The notes under the pieces are model-generated. The model ran no database searches. It was not told where the DNA came from and was given only the letters and a program-made list of their open reading frames with translations. Both the position numbers and the translations under genes were made by a program. Positions 12,516-34,437 of a stretch of DNA of 64,000 nt are shown here, piece after piece. Origin of the DNA: Primulina eburnea (Eukaryota; Streptophyta; Magnoliopsida; Lamiales; Gesneriaceae); the NCBI RefSeq assembly GCF_022965805.1, contig NC_133106.1, positions 35,515,913-35,579,912 on the forward strand, read 5' to 3'. Positions within the stretch are counted from its first letter, which is position 1; each line of letters begins with the position of its first letter.

Positions 12516-13295
12516 TTATGGGTCACCTGGCTGCTGCTCCGGTGGCTGCTGCTGAGTATGCATCTGTGGCCAGGCCACGAAAGAGAGAGGTGGTCTCGAC
12601 TGTTGACCCCCATAAAGTGCAGCTTGATCAAGCTGCGGATTGTGTTGGGGAACATAGTAATATGGAACTGCATCTGCAGTAGATCCCATTAATGGAATAG
12701 TAGCTTTAGCGATTCCAAGACCATCTTCCTTCAATTCATCTCTAGGAATGATATCAACCAGAAAGTCAAACACATCTGTTCTTGAAATTGCAGCTGCAAT
12801 GTCGTTCTTCTGTAGGGTCCGTCTCTTATTCTCTTCTGTGTGAACCCAAGCCCGCATTGTCAGCTCCAAGATGAACATCTCACAAGCCTTAGCAAATATA
12901 ACGGGAGCTTCAGCAGAGATCATTCTGACATCTTCATCAGCTTTCATTATCTTTTTTATGCGAGCTAGTGGAAGACTGTGGTTCTTGAACTCTATAGCTT
13001 GTTCGACTTCTTGCATTTGGTTGGCCCAAAAACCTTGGAGTTGCTGTTGCTGCTGCTGACTATGGAACTGCTGAGCTTGATGATAACTAGCAAGCTGTTG
13101 TTGAGTGGGGAAAGTAGATGGAAGCTGAGTTGGAGAGGAAACGGCGGGAGCTGGAGTGCCCGTGGCCGCTGTTGGTGTTGTTTGATAAGAAGTGGCATAA
13201 GCCATTTGACCACTCACTGGTACACCTCCCGCAGCTGCAATCTGTTGCTGCCGGTTCTGGCACGCAGGTAGCTGTCGCTGATCCGAACTATTCAT
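12516..13295 (-). CDS. NF-YC: Nuclear transcription factor Y subunit C (NF-YC)
   Basis: Histone-fold subunit of the CCAAT-binding NF-Y trimer. It dimerises with NF-YB and then recruits NF-YA or CO-like partners in the nucleus. The coding part is a single exon of 259 residues. The N-terminal ~90 residues are Gln/Pro-rich with a QQQQQQ run. The H2A-like histone fold runs from about 107 to 185: LPLARIKKIMKADEDV, MISAEAPVIFAKACEMFI, TEENKRRTLQKNDIAAAI and DVFDFLVDIIPRDE. The tail is Gln/Pro-rich and ends QQPGDP. The ATG at 13293-13295 is chosen because the upstream in-frame sequence crosses a TTTTCTTGCAG acceptor at 13339 and belongs to an intron. The sequence resembles the NF-YC2/C9 group. Single-exon coding with a 5'UTR intron is usual for this family. 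Confidence 0.95.
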   Translation of the reverse strand: MNSSDQRQLPACQNRQQQIAAAGGVPVSGQMAYATSYQTTPTAATGTPAPAVSSPTQLPSTFPTQQQLASYHQAQQFHSQQQQQQLQGFWANQMQEVEQAIEFKNHSLPLARIKKIMKADEDVRMISAEAPVIFAKACEMFILELTMRAWVHTEENKRRTLQKNDIAAAISRTDVFDFLVDIIPRDELKEDGLGIAKATIPLMGSTADAVPYYYVPQHNPQLDQAALYGGQQSRPPLSFVAWPQMHTQQQPPEQQPGDP

Positions 13296-13338
13296 GGCCA
13301 CAGGCGTTGGTATTTCTGCTTCAATTCTCAATCCAGAA

Positions 13339-14574
13339 CTGCAAGAAAATTGGATGAAGCAGATTACTACAAATTGATTCAACCAAGAATGTACGAACTA
13401 TGACAGAAACTAAAAAATCATCCAACGTCCACAGCAAATCCCACTGTGGCTCCAAGTATCAACCACACCTGCTATATATAATGAAAAATAAATTCTCCGT
13501 TAGGTTTGGATTGATGAAATTGACTGATGTATTTGGAAGAGAAGATTTCGAAAAAATATTAATAAATATTAAGTGACTACTTTTGATAGAACTTTTGAAT
13601 TCATACTCTAGAATTTTCTTGATTTTGAAGGAGGAATGAATTTAAATTTCTAATTTCAGCCAAAGATTCATGATGTATTCCACGAAGCTCAAATCTATAG
13701 ATGCAAATGCAGCCTACATCTTCCTACGCACCTTAATCTTAAACTAAAGTTTGTACATATTATGATACATAACAATCAGCCAGTGAACGACATGTTACGT
13801 ACAGATAAAACATATGACATGTCCAAACTTTGTCATTAAACGGAAAACCTTCAAATTTTATCTAATATGATTTTTAAACAGAGAGTCTTGGTTGCTTAAT
13901 GTTAAAGATTAGAATTTGGACCTAACTCAACCCCAAAAACTAACTCAAAAGCTAGCTCAAGGGAGAGGATTGTCCAAAACCATATATACAACCCCCAGGA
14001 TATTTATCCAACCGATGTAGAACAATTAACTAACCCCTCTCACGTCCAAGAATGAACATATGAAGCATAAAGTTTACAAATGACCCAATTATAGACACAA
14101 TGGGTGACAGAATTATACACAGTCCAACACATAACAGTGGAACCCGGACTCTATCACCATGTTAAAGATTAAAACTTGGACCTAACTCAACCCAAAAACT
14201 AGGAAGAAGATTGTCCAAGATCATATATACAACTCTCATATTATTTATTTCACCGATATAAGACAATTAACACTTAGTAATTTATATCACACTTTCACAT
14301 AAACAAATTTATTTTAAAAAAAGAGTGAAAAATCGCAAATGAATAAATAAACCTATAATAAAAAACTAAATGAAATAGCTTGAAATTAGAGGTACATATC
14401 GTGTCCAAACTTAAGAAAAGACAAGATTTTATCCAATAAACATAAAAGAATCCTAAAAATTCTGCTTAAATTCAAACAGAGGTTCGAAATCATCATTATC
14501 TTATTTAAAATTCAGCTCACGATAAGGTCCACCGAAAGAATAACGACGCTTAAGCAAGACTTACCCAGTCGGAA
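13339..14574 (-). other. 5'UTR intron of the NF-YC gene
   Basis: Inferred from an acceptor TTTTCTTGCAG ending at 13339 and a donor CTGG|GTAAGT at 14574, with a pyrimidine/purine-rich leader exon just beyond it (14575 to about 14680). Long leader introns are common in NF-YC genes. AT-rich, with no ORF. The segment at 13905-14280 contains an imperfect internal duplication (two stretches resembling TTAAAGATTA.AA.TTGGACCTAACTCAA, at about 13903 and 14162). Confidence 0.7.
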
Positions 14575-14710
14575 TATTCGTCGGCGTGCAGAGAACCAAA
14601 CCCTGAGAGAGAGCGGACTGCCGATATAGATGTACGTATATGTAAATATCATAGAGACGGGCGGACAGAAGTTTTGAATATAAGAGACTTCTTAGGGCAT
14701 CGGGCACCTA

Positions 14711-14766
14711 AGACACGTGTCGTTGCGTGAGCCAATACGATACTGTGCTGGAGACTAACACGTGTC
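14711..14766 (-). promoter_or_regulatory. Two G-box/ABRE elements (ACACGTGTC) in the NF-YC promoter
   Basis: Two palindromic ACACGTGTC motifs with CACGTG cores at 14714-14719 and 14759-14764, 45 bp apart. They sit just upstream of the inferred leader exon of NF-YC. ACGT-core motifs of this form bind bZIP (ABF/AREB) and bHLH/PIF factors, so ABA or light control is possible. This is inference from motif and position. Confidence 0.6.
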
Positions 14767-16257
14767 GAGTCATTACTGACTACTAGCTGCTTTCACATGT
14801 GTGACGCACTCACTATTAGAGAGTTGAAAATTATGATTTATGTTTTTTTAAAAAAACAATGTGCTATAAAAAAATACTTTTCAGTTATTCTTTAAAAATA
14901 ATATTTTGTGAATGTTTTCATAATTTTTTTAAATAAAATTTTATTCAAACACGTATTTTAATTTTTTAAATTTTTAAAACACAAATTATTTTAAAAAAAA
15001 TTTGTGCAAACAGAACCTAACTTTTCGATCCAATAAATTATTCCATATTTTTCATGACCTCAAAAATCCTGCTCTCTTGTATATGTATCTGACTTATTAC
15101 AACGGATTTGATGTTACAGTTTTTTTTAAATAGTAATGAGAAAAGAAAAAAAAAATGGCACACATCGATGTCATAAAACACTAGATCTGTAATTAATTCT
15201 ATTGATTCCAAATTAAATTAACAAGTAATTTTCGTATTCATTATGGGTCGGACCATTTGCTCTACATCTAAATCAATTAATAATTCAATTCTTCGGCTCA
15301 ATTAGGATTTTGGGACTTCGCCCTTGCCATAGCAAGGGAATCTGGGCGATAAATCGCAACGAATGATTTTTTATTTTTATTTTTTTTAATTGGGAAGGGG
15401 ATAGTTGGAACTTGTTAATATCTAATTTTTTAATGATAAATTAGAATTGATTAATATATTTTTTTTATCTATACTGAATTTTTTCCTTACTTATTGATAT
15501 TATTTTTAATATTGTTCGAAAATTAAAATAATGATAAAAGTATAAGTGCAAATTTAACGTTTAAAATTGAATGGGTGTCTATTCGTGAATGAATAAATGT
15601 CTTTTTCTTTTCCAGATGCTGCATCCTTTCGTAAACGAAATTATTGATTCTTTATTCCCAAATTACTGAATCAATTCTCCAAACTTAATATTTGGGAAAG
15701 TGTTTAGGTATTTGTTGTCTGTAAATTTTGTTTTATTTTGAAGATCAGGTAGAGAATTGCCATTAACCCGTGCATCAATATAGCGGGAGCAAATTTTTCT
15801 TAAGAATAGTAAAACCACGTTCAAAACAAAGTCGCATTCGGAAAATTATTTTCTAACTTTCAAAACTTTTATTATTATTGACATATATATAAGATAAGAT
15901 ATCATAATTGACGAGTTATAAATTGTAATATATATGATATAAAAATTCTAAATTTAGAACGAGATATCCGATTTGATATTCATTTGCAACAAAATATCCT
16001 CTCTCCAACTATTTTTTTAAAAAAGTAAAATACAAAGATATGAATAGCATATATATCATAATCATAATCATTGTTATATATACTTTGTTTTATACTATTA
16101 TACCTGCATCTCCAAACATCAAGAAATGTGTTCCCATTTTCTCAAATATTATGTATTGAATCGCTGCCAAAACTATGTTACTTTATAAAAAAAACCATAG
16201 CTCGTGAAATTTAAAATCTTCGGATCACCATATAAAATTTAATTAAATTTTGATCAA
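14767..16257. other. AT-rich intergenic space
   Basis: Between the divergent NF-YC and GAPCp genes. Poly-A/T tracts, no gene recognised. Confidence 0.4.
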
Positions 16258-16357
16258 ATTATGTCCACGGAATTAGATATAAGTGGTGACATTAGCGATA
16301 TACTCAGATTATGTCCACGGAATTAGATATAAGTGGTGACATTAGCGATATACTCAG
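16258..16357 (+). repeat. Perfect 50-bp tandem duplication
   Basis: Two exact copies (16258-16307 and 16308-16357) of a 50-bp unit beginning ATTATGTCCACGGAATTAG and ending ATACTCAG. The lack of divergence implies a recent duplication or an assembly duplication. About 1.1 kb upstream of GAPCp. Confidence 0.9.
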
Positions 16358-17442
16358 ATAAACAAATTTCGAAGAAAAAACGAGCCGGAGAATTGTAAAA
16401 GTTGAGAACAAGGTCAAACATGACAGCTATTAGCTTATTACAACGACATATTTTATGAGTACTATAAATAAATTACAAGATCAAAATAATTATTATTTAT
16501 GATTTTATTCTCTATTAACAACACAATAATAGAAATCATTACCTTTAAAATATAATAGTTGTATAAAAGTCGCAGATCACGTGATTTGATGCATAACAAA
16601 ACAAAATGTGGTCAATTTTTTTATAAATTAAATAAAAAAATCAAGATGTGGTCGTTGAAACACGTGCTAATTTGGTCCCTTGCTACCTAACACAAATTTT
16701 TCAGCTGATCGGCGCTGGCCACGACAACATCCCCCTACTCTAGAAGGTTTAAATGGAGATAAAAAAAAAATTTACGAGACGATTTCGTAAATTAATTTTA
16801 AGTTGATAAAAAAAATTTATTTTATTTTAAAAATATTAATTTTCATATTAAGTGTGCGTCAGATCAAACTATCACATTGTATCACATTGTTACATACTAA
16901 TGAGACCGTAGTACAAAAAATTTATTTTTAAATAAAAAAATCATTAAAAAGAAAGATTTATATATTTTTAGTCACAAAAAAAGGTTTATTTTTTCGCCAA
17001 CTCTATCGGGCATTGAGATTTAAAATAATTTCTGTATCAAATATATGTCCATGCGATGCCAATAAATATAATTATATAAACAAAATAAATGCAAAGAATT
17101 GATGGGTCCCTCAAAAAAATCAAAAAGCGCCACTTCCAAGTTACACAAGTCCGACGTGGCAACCGAAGATATCAGCTGCACAAAACGACGCCTCCTCGCA
17201 CCTTAAAACGACAACAGTTGCTTTATGGCGTGCTCGCGGGTTGGTGTGACGTTCTCGTGAGAAACTCCGCCATCTGCTGAATCCGTGAGCATTTAAATAT
17301 TCGTCAAAGGCCGCCTTCTTCCTTCACTCGAAGGACAATTCACCTATTTCTCTAGGGTTTTGCTTTCTCTCTATTTTTTTTTTTAAATTCAAGTCAAGTT
17401 AGTGCAGCTGAGAATTAGCTATTGTGCATTTGGCGTTCGAGT

Positions 17443-21771
<4,329 letters not shown>

Positions 21772-23097
21772 ATGCTTCTGCAGTTTTATGTGGGAGCAAC
21801 GAGAATTGGATGGGGGTAGCACAAAGTTTGCTGCTTTTTTGTGTCTGAAATTTTTTGTTCTATTTTATATCATAGAGGATTAGAATTCGAAGACAAGCCA
21901 GGGGCATCGAATAAGGTACTACTCCATTCATGTACGATTACTAGTTTAATTCTGCTCAAGATTTTCTATTTAACGATTGTACTTTATGATAAATTTCATG
22001 TGTAAGAGAATGAATGGTATCTCGTAAATTTTGCTGCTGGTTTACGCGCATTGAAGTAAAAGAGACGTTACATTGAAGCAAAAAAACTTGACCCCGTGAA
22101 CCAGTTGGGTAATTTCAATGTCAGTTTATGGCTGTTTTGAGTATTAAATAATATAGCAGTTTGAGTATCCAATTATTCGAGGGTGCTAATTTGACATCAA
22201 CAAAACATCGGCACAGTAATGAATTGAATTCGTCGATTCCCTTCGTAAAAAAGAAATTTCTTTAAAAAATAATGTAATTTAGAAGCTAAAACTTCTGCTT
22301 TTAAAATTTATGCTTCTATTTAAAAAAAAATTAAAACTAGACTGACATATACTCAAACAATAAAATCGCTTTCTTTTTTCTTAATAAAAATACTTAAAAA
22401 ATTAGACTTATATAAATGTTTTTTCAAACCATAACCTATCACTTCTGTATCCAAACTAATTTTAAGATTTCATCTCATTTTTTGTTTAAATTGAAGGAAA
22501 TCTCTCAAGCTGCAACTATCCGCACAGCTAGATAAGCTGTGTAGAATTAATCGGTTAATTAAGCGCTGGATTAAATTTCAAGTACTCTAAGATGGTGTTC
22601 GGTTTGAATAGTTTATAAATACGGATATCAAATCTTTGATTCAATACATCCTAGTCTTTGGATATTTTATGATACTGAACTATCGAGGATACTTGCGTGA
22701 ACAATAATAATGATTTTAAATGCACATAATATCAGCATCATTTTTTAAGTTTTTTTTTACCAAATCTAATTATTCAATCTAAATAGACATATTTTATCTA
22801 ATACAAATTTTTAGTGAGATACATTTATTTAGAACGACGTAGTGACACTTAACAGTTAATGTTAACAAAGCTACATTTCTTTACAGTGGTGAAAATCCAC
22901 TCGGATTTACCAACAGACGCAGCCGTTTATTATAAAATCAAGGAATATTAAATGACCCACTGATTATAATAATTAGCATCTATGAATTTTTAAACATCAA
23001 ACAAGCTACCCAGCAGAAAAAATTCCCACACACCGTGCGAGAAATTGCTTGTAATACAGTTAGGATATAGGATATTACCGAAAAAACGTGGTCCAAA
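21772..23097. other. Spacer between convergent GAPCp and KDSA genes
   Basis: Contains the two 3'UTRs and AT-rich DNA. No further gene was recognised. Confidence 0.4.
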
Positions 23098-27759
<4,662 letters not shown>

Positions 27760-27923
27760 TTCTACACCAAACTTCTTGCTGAAATTAGAAACTAGAGAGA
27801 GAAGCGATAGATTTGAACTGTTTAGGAAAAAATCATACACCTAAAAATTCAAAATGCAGTGGATCTGAGACGCGATGGAAACTGTGTTATTGTCGTGTGA
27901 TGGCGAAGAGTGACGGTGAAGTT

Positions 27924-27931
27924 CTTTTATA
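27924..27931 (-). promoter_or_regulatory. Candidate TATA box of KDSA
   Basis: TATAAAAG on the minus strand, about 165 bp upstream of the KDSA ATG. With the usual ~30 bp offset this predicts a leader of about 130 nt. Position and sequence only. Confidence 0.5.
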
Positions 27932-29559
27932 GTCACAGATATTATCCGGGTCGGGTTTGCTTTTTGGAAAGTCCGAATTCCTGAAGATACAACGGACTTC
28001 ATATTGGGCCGTTGCCCAGTTCATCCGCTGCGTTGATGACCTAATTGGACCACGGAATTTGGGTGTGAGGAATGTAATGATAATCAGTGAACTCGATAAT
28101 GATGATTGACAACAATAAAGTCTTCAAGTAATGAAATAAGCTGAAAAAAGTAATAAATAAAACGCGAAAATAATTAAAAATTAAAGGCAATGTATGTATA
28201 TTTCAAAATGACTAGATTTAAGGATGAACCTGAAATTGAAGTAAAAAAAAAAATAATTAAACATGATTTCAAATATGTCATTCTAATTTCGAGTTAATGT
28301 ATAATTGATTTGATGTGTGTCAAATTCACTCAAATTCTTTAATTCAAATGCACCATAACATTTGCGTTTGGATGAAACAATTTGATTAGGAGAGAGTGTT
28401 TAATTTCGGGAGAGATTTGAAAGATGTACTTGAAATAAATTTATCTTCGGTATAATTATGGTTTATTTTTTAAAAATAATTTTCCGTTTGTGATTTTGGC
28501 ATAAGTATAACCTATCATAAGAAAATATTGGTTTATTTGTCAGTGACTGTTTTGTAACGATTTGAGTTGTATTTTCACATTTATGTATTGTATGATTGAA
28601 ATGTATATTCTACATTCATTACGGTTAGTAATATTTTTCATATAATTACTCATAACTACAATATCTAATCCACTTTAAAAATTCAAAAATTATCTCTATA
28701 AATTACATACTTAATATAATTTCATTATCGTTATCTAAACAATAATTAAAAACTATAACATAATTTTATGAATCATCTTGATATATTAATTATCATGATT
28801 CATATACACAATTGTAATTATTTTAGACATGCATAATATGTACGTCGTTCGCTAATATAACATAAAAAGAAAGTATACAAAAACGCAAGATTTATACCGT
28901 TAAACGTACTTGAGTCTAAATTCCAACCACATCCACTAAATGATCAATAGATTAATACAATTGACATCGGTATGGAATTAAACTTAGCAACAAATAAAAA
29001 TTTATCTAGACGAGAAAAAAGTGATCAAAACAAAGAGAAGTATAGCGACATAATTAAGGTTTTAGTTCGATGAAAACTACTTTGCAATACCTTGTAGCAC
29101 ATTGGGTTTGCATGACAACATCTTGTCTCCATTTCAACCCAACTTGGTCCTCCTACAAGTTAATTAAGCACGTATCGTTGAACAGAATAACAGACTTTTA
29201 GGCCCTCACGGTTTACATTTAATGTGCCTTCAAATTATTTTTAAAAAGTTTTATAAGAATAATTCTATTTTAAATCACTGCCATCCCCTGAGTCATATAA
29301 TATGTGCCCTTTATTTAAATAGCTATAAGATATAATTTAATAGTCACTTACCATTTAAAATTGTGAATTAGAAAATCAGAAACAGAGAGTTCTATAGGAC
29401 ACGGTTCTTCTTCTTTCATTTGTTACCATCCAAAATATTCCACAAACCAAGCATTAGCAAGCGATCACACACTTCTCTTCCTACAAAAGAAGGGGTGAAA
29501 GAGACACACTTCCCACCTCAAAATCTAAGAAATCTTAATCCCCCAGCTTCTATTCCATC
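27932..29559. other. Divergent promoter space between KDSA and the ZIP gene
   Basis: AT-rich intergenic DNA with no gene or bounded repeat recognised. The last ~170 bases are probably ZIP leader. Confidence 0.4.
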
Positions 29560-31071
29560 ATGAATAGTCTTCTGCTCCATTCTCAAAAGCTATATAATCT
29601 TTTCATCCCTTACCCTGCTTTTAATCCCGAGTAGGGTATCCGGTGACTGCACATTGCAACAGCAGTAGCGAGCAAAGCGAGAAGAACGAAGTCCTCAAGT
29701 ACAAACTTTTGTCCATCACTGCAATACTCGTTGCCGGTGGCATTGGCGTGAGCACCCCCCTTCTCGGGAGAAAAGTCCATATATTTCGACCCGAAAATGA
29801 CTTATTCTTCATGATCAAAGCATTTGCTGCTGGAGTTATTCTAGCCACCGGATTCATTCACATTCTTCCTGAAGCATTCCGCACCTTGACATCCCCTTGC
29901 CTCAACGAAAACCCATGGGGGAAGTTTCCCTTCACGGGTTTTGTCACGATGATGGCATGTATCGGAACACTGGCCGTGGATACAGTTGCAACAAGCTTGT
30001 ACAAGAAGATGCATTTCAACAAGTCAAAGCTAGTGAATGTGGATGAAGAAGTTGGGTTTGATGATGAGCATGCTGGTCATGTACATGTACATACACATGC
30101 CACACACGGACATGCTCATGGAGCTGCCATTCCATCACATGATAAGAGTTCTATGGACCTTGTCCGACAGCGTATAATATCACAGGTAGGTATAGGTAAC
30201 AACGGAGACATCTCTACTTTTCCTCCGAGAAAGTATAATGAACACTATTTAGCTTTGGATTATTCACCTGCGGCCCTCGAACAAATTTGAATAACCTGCG
30301 ATCCATCCTCTTTTCGTAGGAGGGGATCTCACCAGGGATTTAATCGACCTTGAAGTTCTTGGTTAAAGTTTAAAGGGAAAGGAAAAAAAATAGGACACTT
30401 TTGTTTTGTTTTTCAGGTATTGGAGCTGGGAATTGTGGTCCACTCAGTCATAATTGGAATTTCACTGGGAGCTTCAGAAAGTTGTGATACAATAAAACCT
30501 CTAATGGTTGCCCTGTCTTTTCACCAGTTTTTTGAAGGAATGGGGCTTGGTGGCTGCATTTCCCAGGTTAGCAGTACACATTTTAGGAACCAAGAATGTA
30601 GAAAATGATCGAGGAATTAAGAAACAAGAAATTCAAAGACCGTTGATTCTAAGTATTAGTAGGGACTAATAATCATGCCGCCATCAAACAAGATCATTAA
30701 ATCACTCTCTTCTTGACTTCTTTAGTTTGGATATGGCTAACGTCTGTTCTTGGTTGCGTTATTAGGCGGACTACAAGTCTCTAACAACGACAATTATGAT
30801 GCTTTTTTTCTCCCTCACAACTCCGGCAGGGATCGGGATCGGTATCGGTATTTCTAGAGTGTACGAAGAGAATAGCTCCACTCCTCTTATAGTCGAAGGG
30901 ATATTTAACTCCGCATCAGCTGGGATCTTGATTTACATGTCCCTGGTTGATTTGTTAGCAGCTGATTTCATGAACCCCAGGATGCAGAGCAATATTAGGC
31001 TTCAGTTGGGAGCACATACTTCACTACTTCTAGGTGCTGGATGTATGACTTTTCTTGCCAAATGGGCATGA
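29560..31071 (+). CDS. ZIP-family (ZRT/IRT-like) metal transporter, with two apparent 1-base insertions in exon 1
   Basis: Membrane importer of Zn2+/Fe2+ and similar ions. Three exons: 29560-30185, 30417-30566 and 30766-31071. After a signal peptide come eight predicted membrane segments. Visible marks are [19 protein letters not shown] (TM1), a conserved [12 protein letters not shown] (TM2), a His-rich loop with [15 protein letters not shown] between TM3 and TM4, the TM4 metal-site [12 protein letters not shown], and TM5 [11 protein letters not shown]. It ends LAKWA. Two breaks disturb the N-terminus. The ATG at 29560 is out of frame with the rest unless one A in AAAA (29585-29588) and one T in TT (29654-29655) are extra. 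Ignoring both restores a clean signal peptide ([12 protein letters not shown]...SGDCT) and gives 359 residues, the usual size. As read literally, the body has only a GTG at 29643. Subfamily (IRT versus ZIP) is not assigned. Confidence 0.92.
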
Positions 31072-32145
31072 TTCCCCACCAACCCTCTTCTCTGTATTTG
31101 TTTCCCGTCCGAATTTTTTTAGTTTCAAATATTGGAGCATTAGAACTTGAATGAGAAAACACATCGGTCACTTGGGCAATGGGTCAAATTGACTAATATA
31201 GCTCGATAAAGTTCTCAGTTGCTCTATTTGAACCCACGTTGTCAAAATAACTTAATAAATGATCAAGTTGATTTTGAATTACTCTAGTTTGAACAAGACC
31301 AGATACAAGCACGGGCTCTTGCTAATGTGTGAAACTCAATTTTGAACATGAGCTCCTATAAAGCATTATCATCACCATTGCTTGTCATTACCTGTTGCTT
31401 CTAATACAAATTTTCACTAATAATTATACGGTATAACGTTACTTATGTACAACTGCAATACGGTAATTATATTTGTGTGCGGGACTTTTCAGAAGTGATT
31501 TATGGCTCCTAATCCTGACTCATCCTAGTTCAAATGCAAGTCCGGGCAGATATTTTTTTATAACCTTAGATTCCAAAGGTTTTCCGCACAGTTTACTTTC
31601 CCAGAGACTTAGCATCGGAAAGGTTACGCGGAAACCCTCTAGTCAACGATCTTATTTATTCACTCGGGTATCGGTGGACTAAAACACTTACAACGGAATT
31701 AGAGTTGAAGTAAAACTTCATGATCATCAAAAGATAAACTCAATCCAAGATTATAACCAGAGGTTCCCCATTTTAGAAAGTGATATGCCCCAACTTTATT
31801 TCAATGGTGAAAATCAAAAGTAACAGATTCCATCCATCTTCCACAAAATTAAGCAATCATAATGGGGGAAAAAATTATTAACCAGGGAAAAAATTATCCA
31901 TAAATCTTTGTGGTGTTTTAAAACTGGAAGACTGATTTAGCCACCAGAAATTCGAACCACTGTTATCAAATAGCAAGTAATTCAAACCCCTCCGGTAAAA
32001 TAAGTAAGTAACTCAAATAAGCCTAAAAATATAGTGATAAAGGTGAGGATTGGACCTTCAGTAAACCAATACTAAAGAAGGGCGGCTTCTAAGTTTTGAC
32101 TCGACTTGTATTCAGGTCCTATGGATTTGAGCTATTTGTAATCAA
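31072..32145. other. Intergenic
   Basis: ZIP 3'UTR, then DNA without recognisable genes. The open frame at 31473-31682 has no known domain. Confidence 0.4.
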
Positions 32146-32328
32146 GGTAAAAATTTGTTTGAGACGGTCTTACGGATCATATTTTATAAAATAGATATTT
32201 TATTTGGGTCATCCATAAAAAAATGTTACTTTTTATGTTAAGAATATTATTTTTTATTGAGAATATCGGTAGGGCTGATCCGTCACACAGATAAAGATTC
32301 GTGAAACCGTTTCACGAAAGACCTACTA
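32146..32328. mobile_element. Mutator-like MITE, copy 2
   Basis: 183 bp with diverged GTGAGACGGTCTCAC ends, flanked by a perfect 9-bp duplication TGTAATCAA (32137-32145 and 32329-32337). Confidence 0.88.
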
Positions 32329-33963
32329 TGTAATCAATCAAGTATTACCTTTCACGATTCAAATTCATTTGATTTGTCCAGATAGATTATTTCAAATTAG
32401 AGGAATATCATACACTCAATTTAAAATCTTGTGTTTGATAATTACTGACGGATTTCAAATATCTGATAATTACTGACGGATTTCAAATATCTCAAGTTTT
32501 AAATCTTTTCGGCAAACAAAATTTCATTGTAACTCTAATTTCACACATGAAAAAATAATCTATTTTGTTTTTTATGTTTTTTTTTTTCAAATTTCAGTTT
32601 AAGCCATATATTTTTAAATTTTTGATAATTTTAAAATATTCCGATAAAGATAATTAATAGCAAAATAATATTATTTTATTATGAAAAAATAAATGATATT
32701 TCATTTTGACATTATACTGGCATTTAAAAAAAAACCTAATGATATTTGATGTCCTTTTTAAAATTGCTTTGCACAATATTCAACTCATTCGACATTCAAA
32801 TGTACCCGACCACTTAATAAACTAATTTAACATCAACTAACTCAACTTTTCTCTACAATTTTCCTCAAGCTCAAGCACGCGATTATTTTGCATTCATATA
32901 TTTTTAACCTAATTAATTATTTTTTAAAATATAAGCCATTAATTATGGTCACTAATTATTTCTTTATTTTTAAAATTTACTAAAATAAGTTCTTATATTA
33001 GTTTTTGTTGAACGAAATAAATGATATTTTTGTGAGTTTACTAAAAACGATCAAAATAATTATTCTAAGTAGGAAGTTGACGCATTATTATATATTATAG
33101 ACATTGTATATTATTTAGTACCTGTTGTACGTGTATTGAGTATAAAATATATACAAAAATAACATAAAGAATTTGAAATTCGGCCTAAATCTACTGGCAA
33201 GCCTGTGCACCGAATGAGTTAGGTAATTTTAATTTAAGGAAACGATTTAATTATGTTACGGGAGTTCGTATTTGATGTACAACAAAGTAAATTGTTCTTA
33301 TTCTCGTTGTTTCTGTATGCAACAATTTGTCTGATTAAAAGAGTGGAAAGTAGAAGATGTGGAGGCGAAACAAGTTTGAGTAGAAAGGAAGCAAAAGAAA
33401 AGGGTCGCCAAAATTCCAACTTTTTGGATTTTATCTCATGTCAAGGCAAGCATATATGCAGTACCCCCAAGCCAAACTAAAGACACACACCCTCACTAAA
33501 ATATGCATTCAAACTCACAGCTTTTATCCAACGCTTTTACATTTCTTCATGCACACATTTCTAATCACCTCACTGCAAAGTGGCCTGCATGCCTTAAAGA
33601 ATCGGGTTTTCTTGTATTGATCAACTCAAACTATCTCAACTATGAATCTAACCTTTATGCAACGACAGGGGCAGGCTTGATGGGTGGCTGAGGGGATATG
33701 ATGGTCGTTCCCTTTTTTTTAAAAAAAAAAATCGGTTCCTAGGAAATCATTTAATGAATTATACGTTACATATATCGTTTGGTGCGAATGAAAACTTCTT
33801 TGTTTCATACGATGTTTAAGTTCTATAAATGATTTAAGTTATATGAATCAATATATTATCTCTATAATATATATCATTTTATCTCACAAATCAAACGATA
33901 TCTTAGTTTCTCAAAACTTAGGTTCATCCATACTCAACAATGATCTATTTGGGATTTAAATTA
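32329..33963. other. AT-rich intergenic DNA
   Basis: Contains a short tandem duplication near 32439-32485 (GATAATTACTGACGGATTTC unit). Small open frames at 33234-33691 have no recognisable product. No gene seen. Confidence 0.4.
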
Positions 33964-34133
33964 GAGTATGTCTCTTGTAAGACGGTCTCATGAATCTTTA
34001 TCTGTGAGACGGGTCAACCCCATCGATATTCAAAATAAAAAGTAATACTCTTAGCATAAAAAATAATATTTTTTCATGGATGACCCAAATAAGATAAATA
34101 TCTTACAAAATACGACTCACACAAGTTTTTGCT
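33964..34133. mobile_element. Mutator-like MITE, copy 3
   Basis: 170 bp, starting GAGTATGTCTCTTGTAAGAC and ending CACACAAGTTTTTGCT, flanked by a perfect 9-bp duplication TTTAAATTA (33955-33963 and 34134-34142). Lies about 300 bp upstream of the X8 gene. Confidence 0.92.
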
Positions 34134-34437
34134 TTTAAATTATTAACAAGCACCTGGAAATATATGGAATTATAATAAGATATACTATATGTGGCCCACA
34201 TGTAACTTTAGGAGAGATGAGTCCAGAAATGGTGTAGTGTCACCTTGAGTTTTCAGTTGTCTTCTCATTATCTTCACTTTGGTCATTCTATATAAAGCCA
34301 TCCATTAATTTTATTGATGACCCTTTGAGGGATCACACTAGAGTGTATGTATCATCGATCGACAAGGGTTCCCTAAATTTAGAAGCCTTTGATCATAATA
34401 ATATACAGACAATTCTTCGCATTTTCTTGAGTTCCCA

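Noticed and set aside
12992..13357. Several open frames on the opposite strand or other frames of the NF-YC exon
   Set aside because: Shadows of a Gln-rich coding exon. The amino-acid patterns are low complexity and no domain matches.
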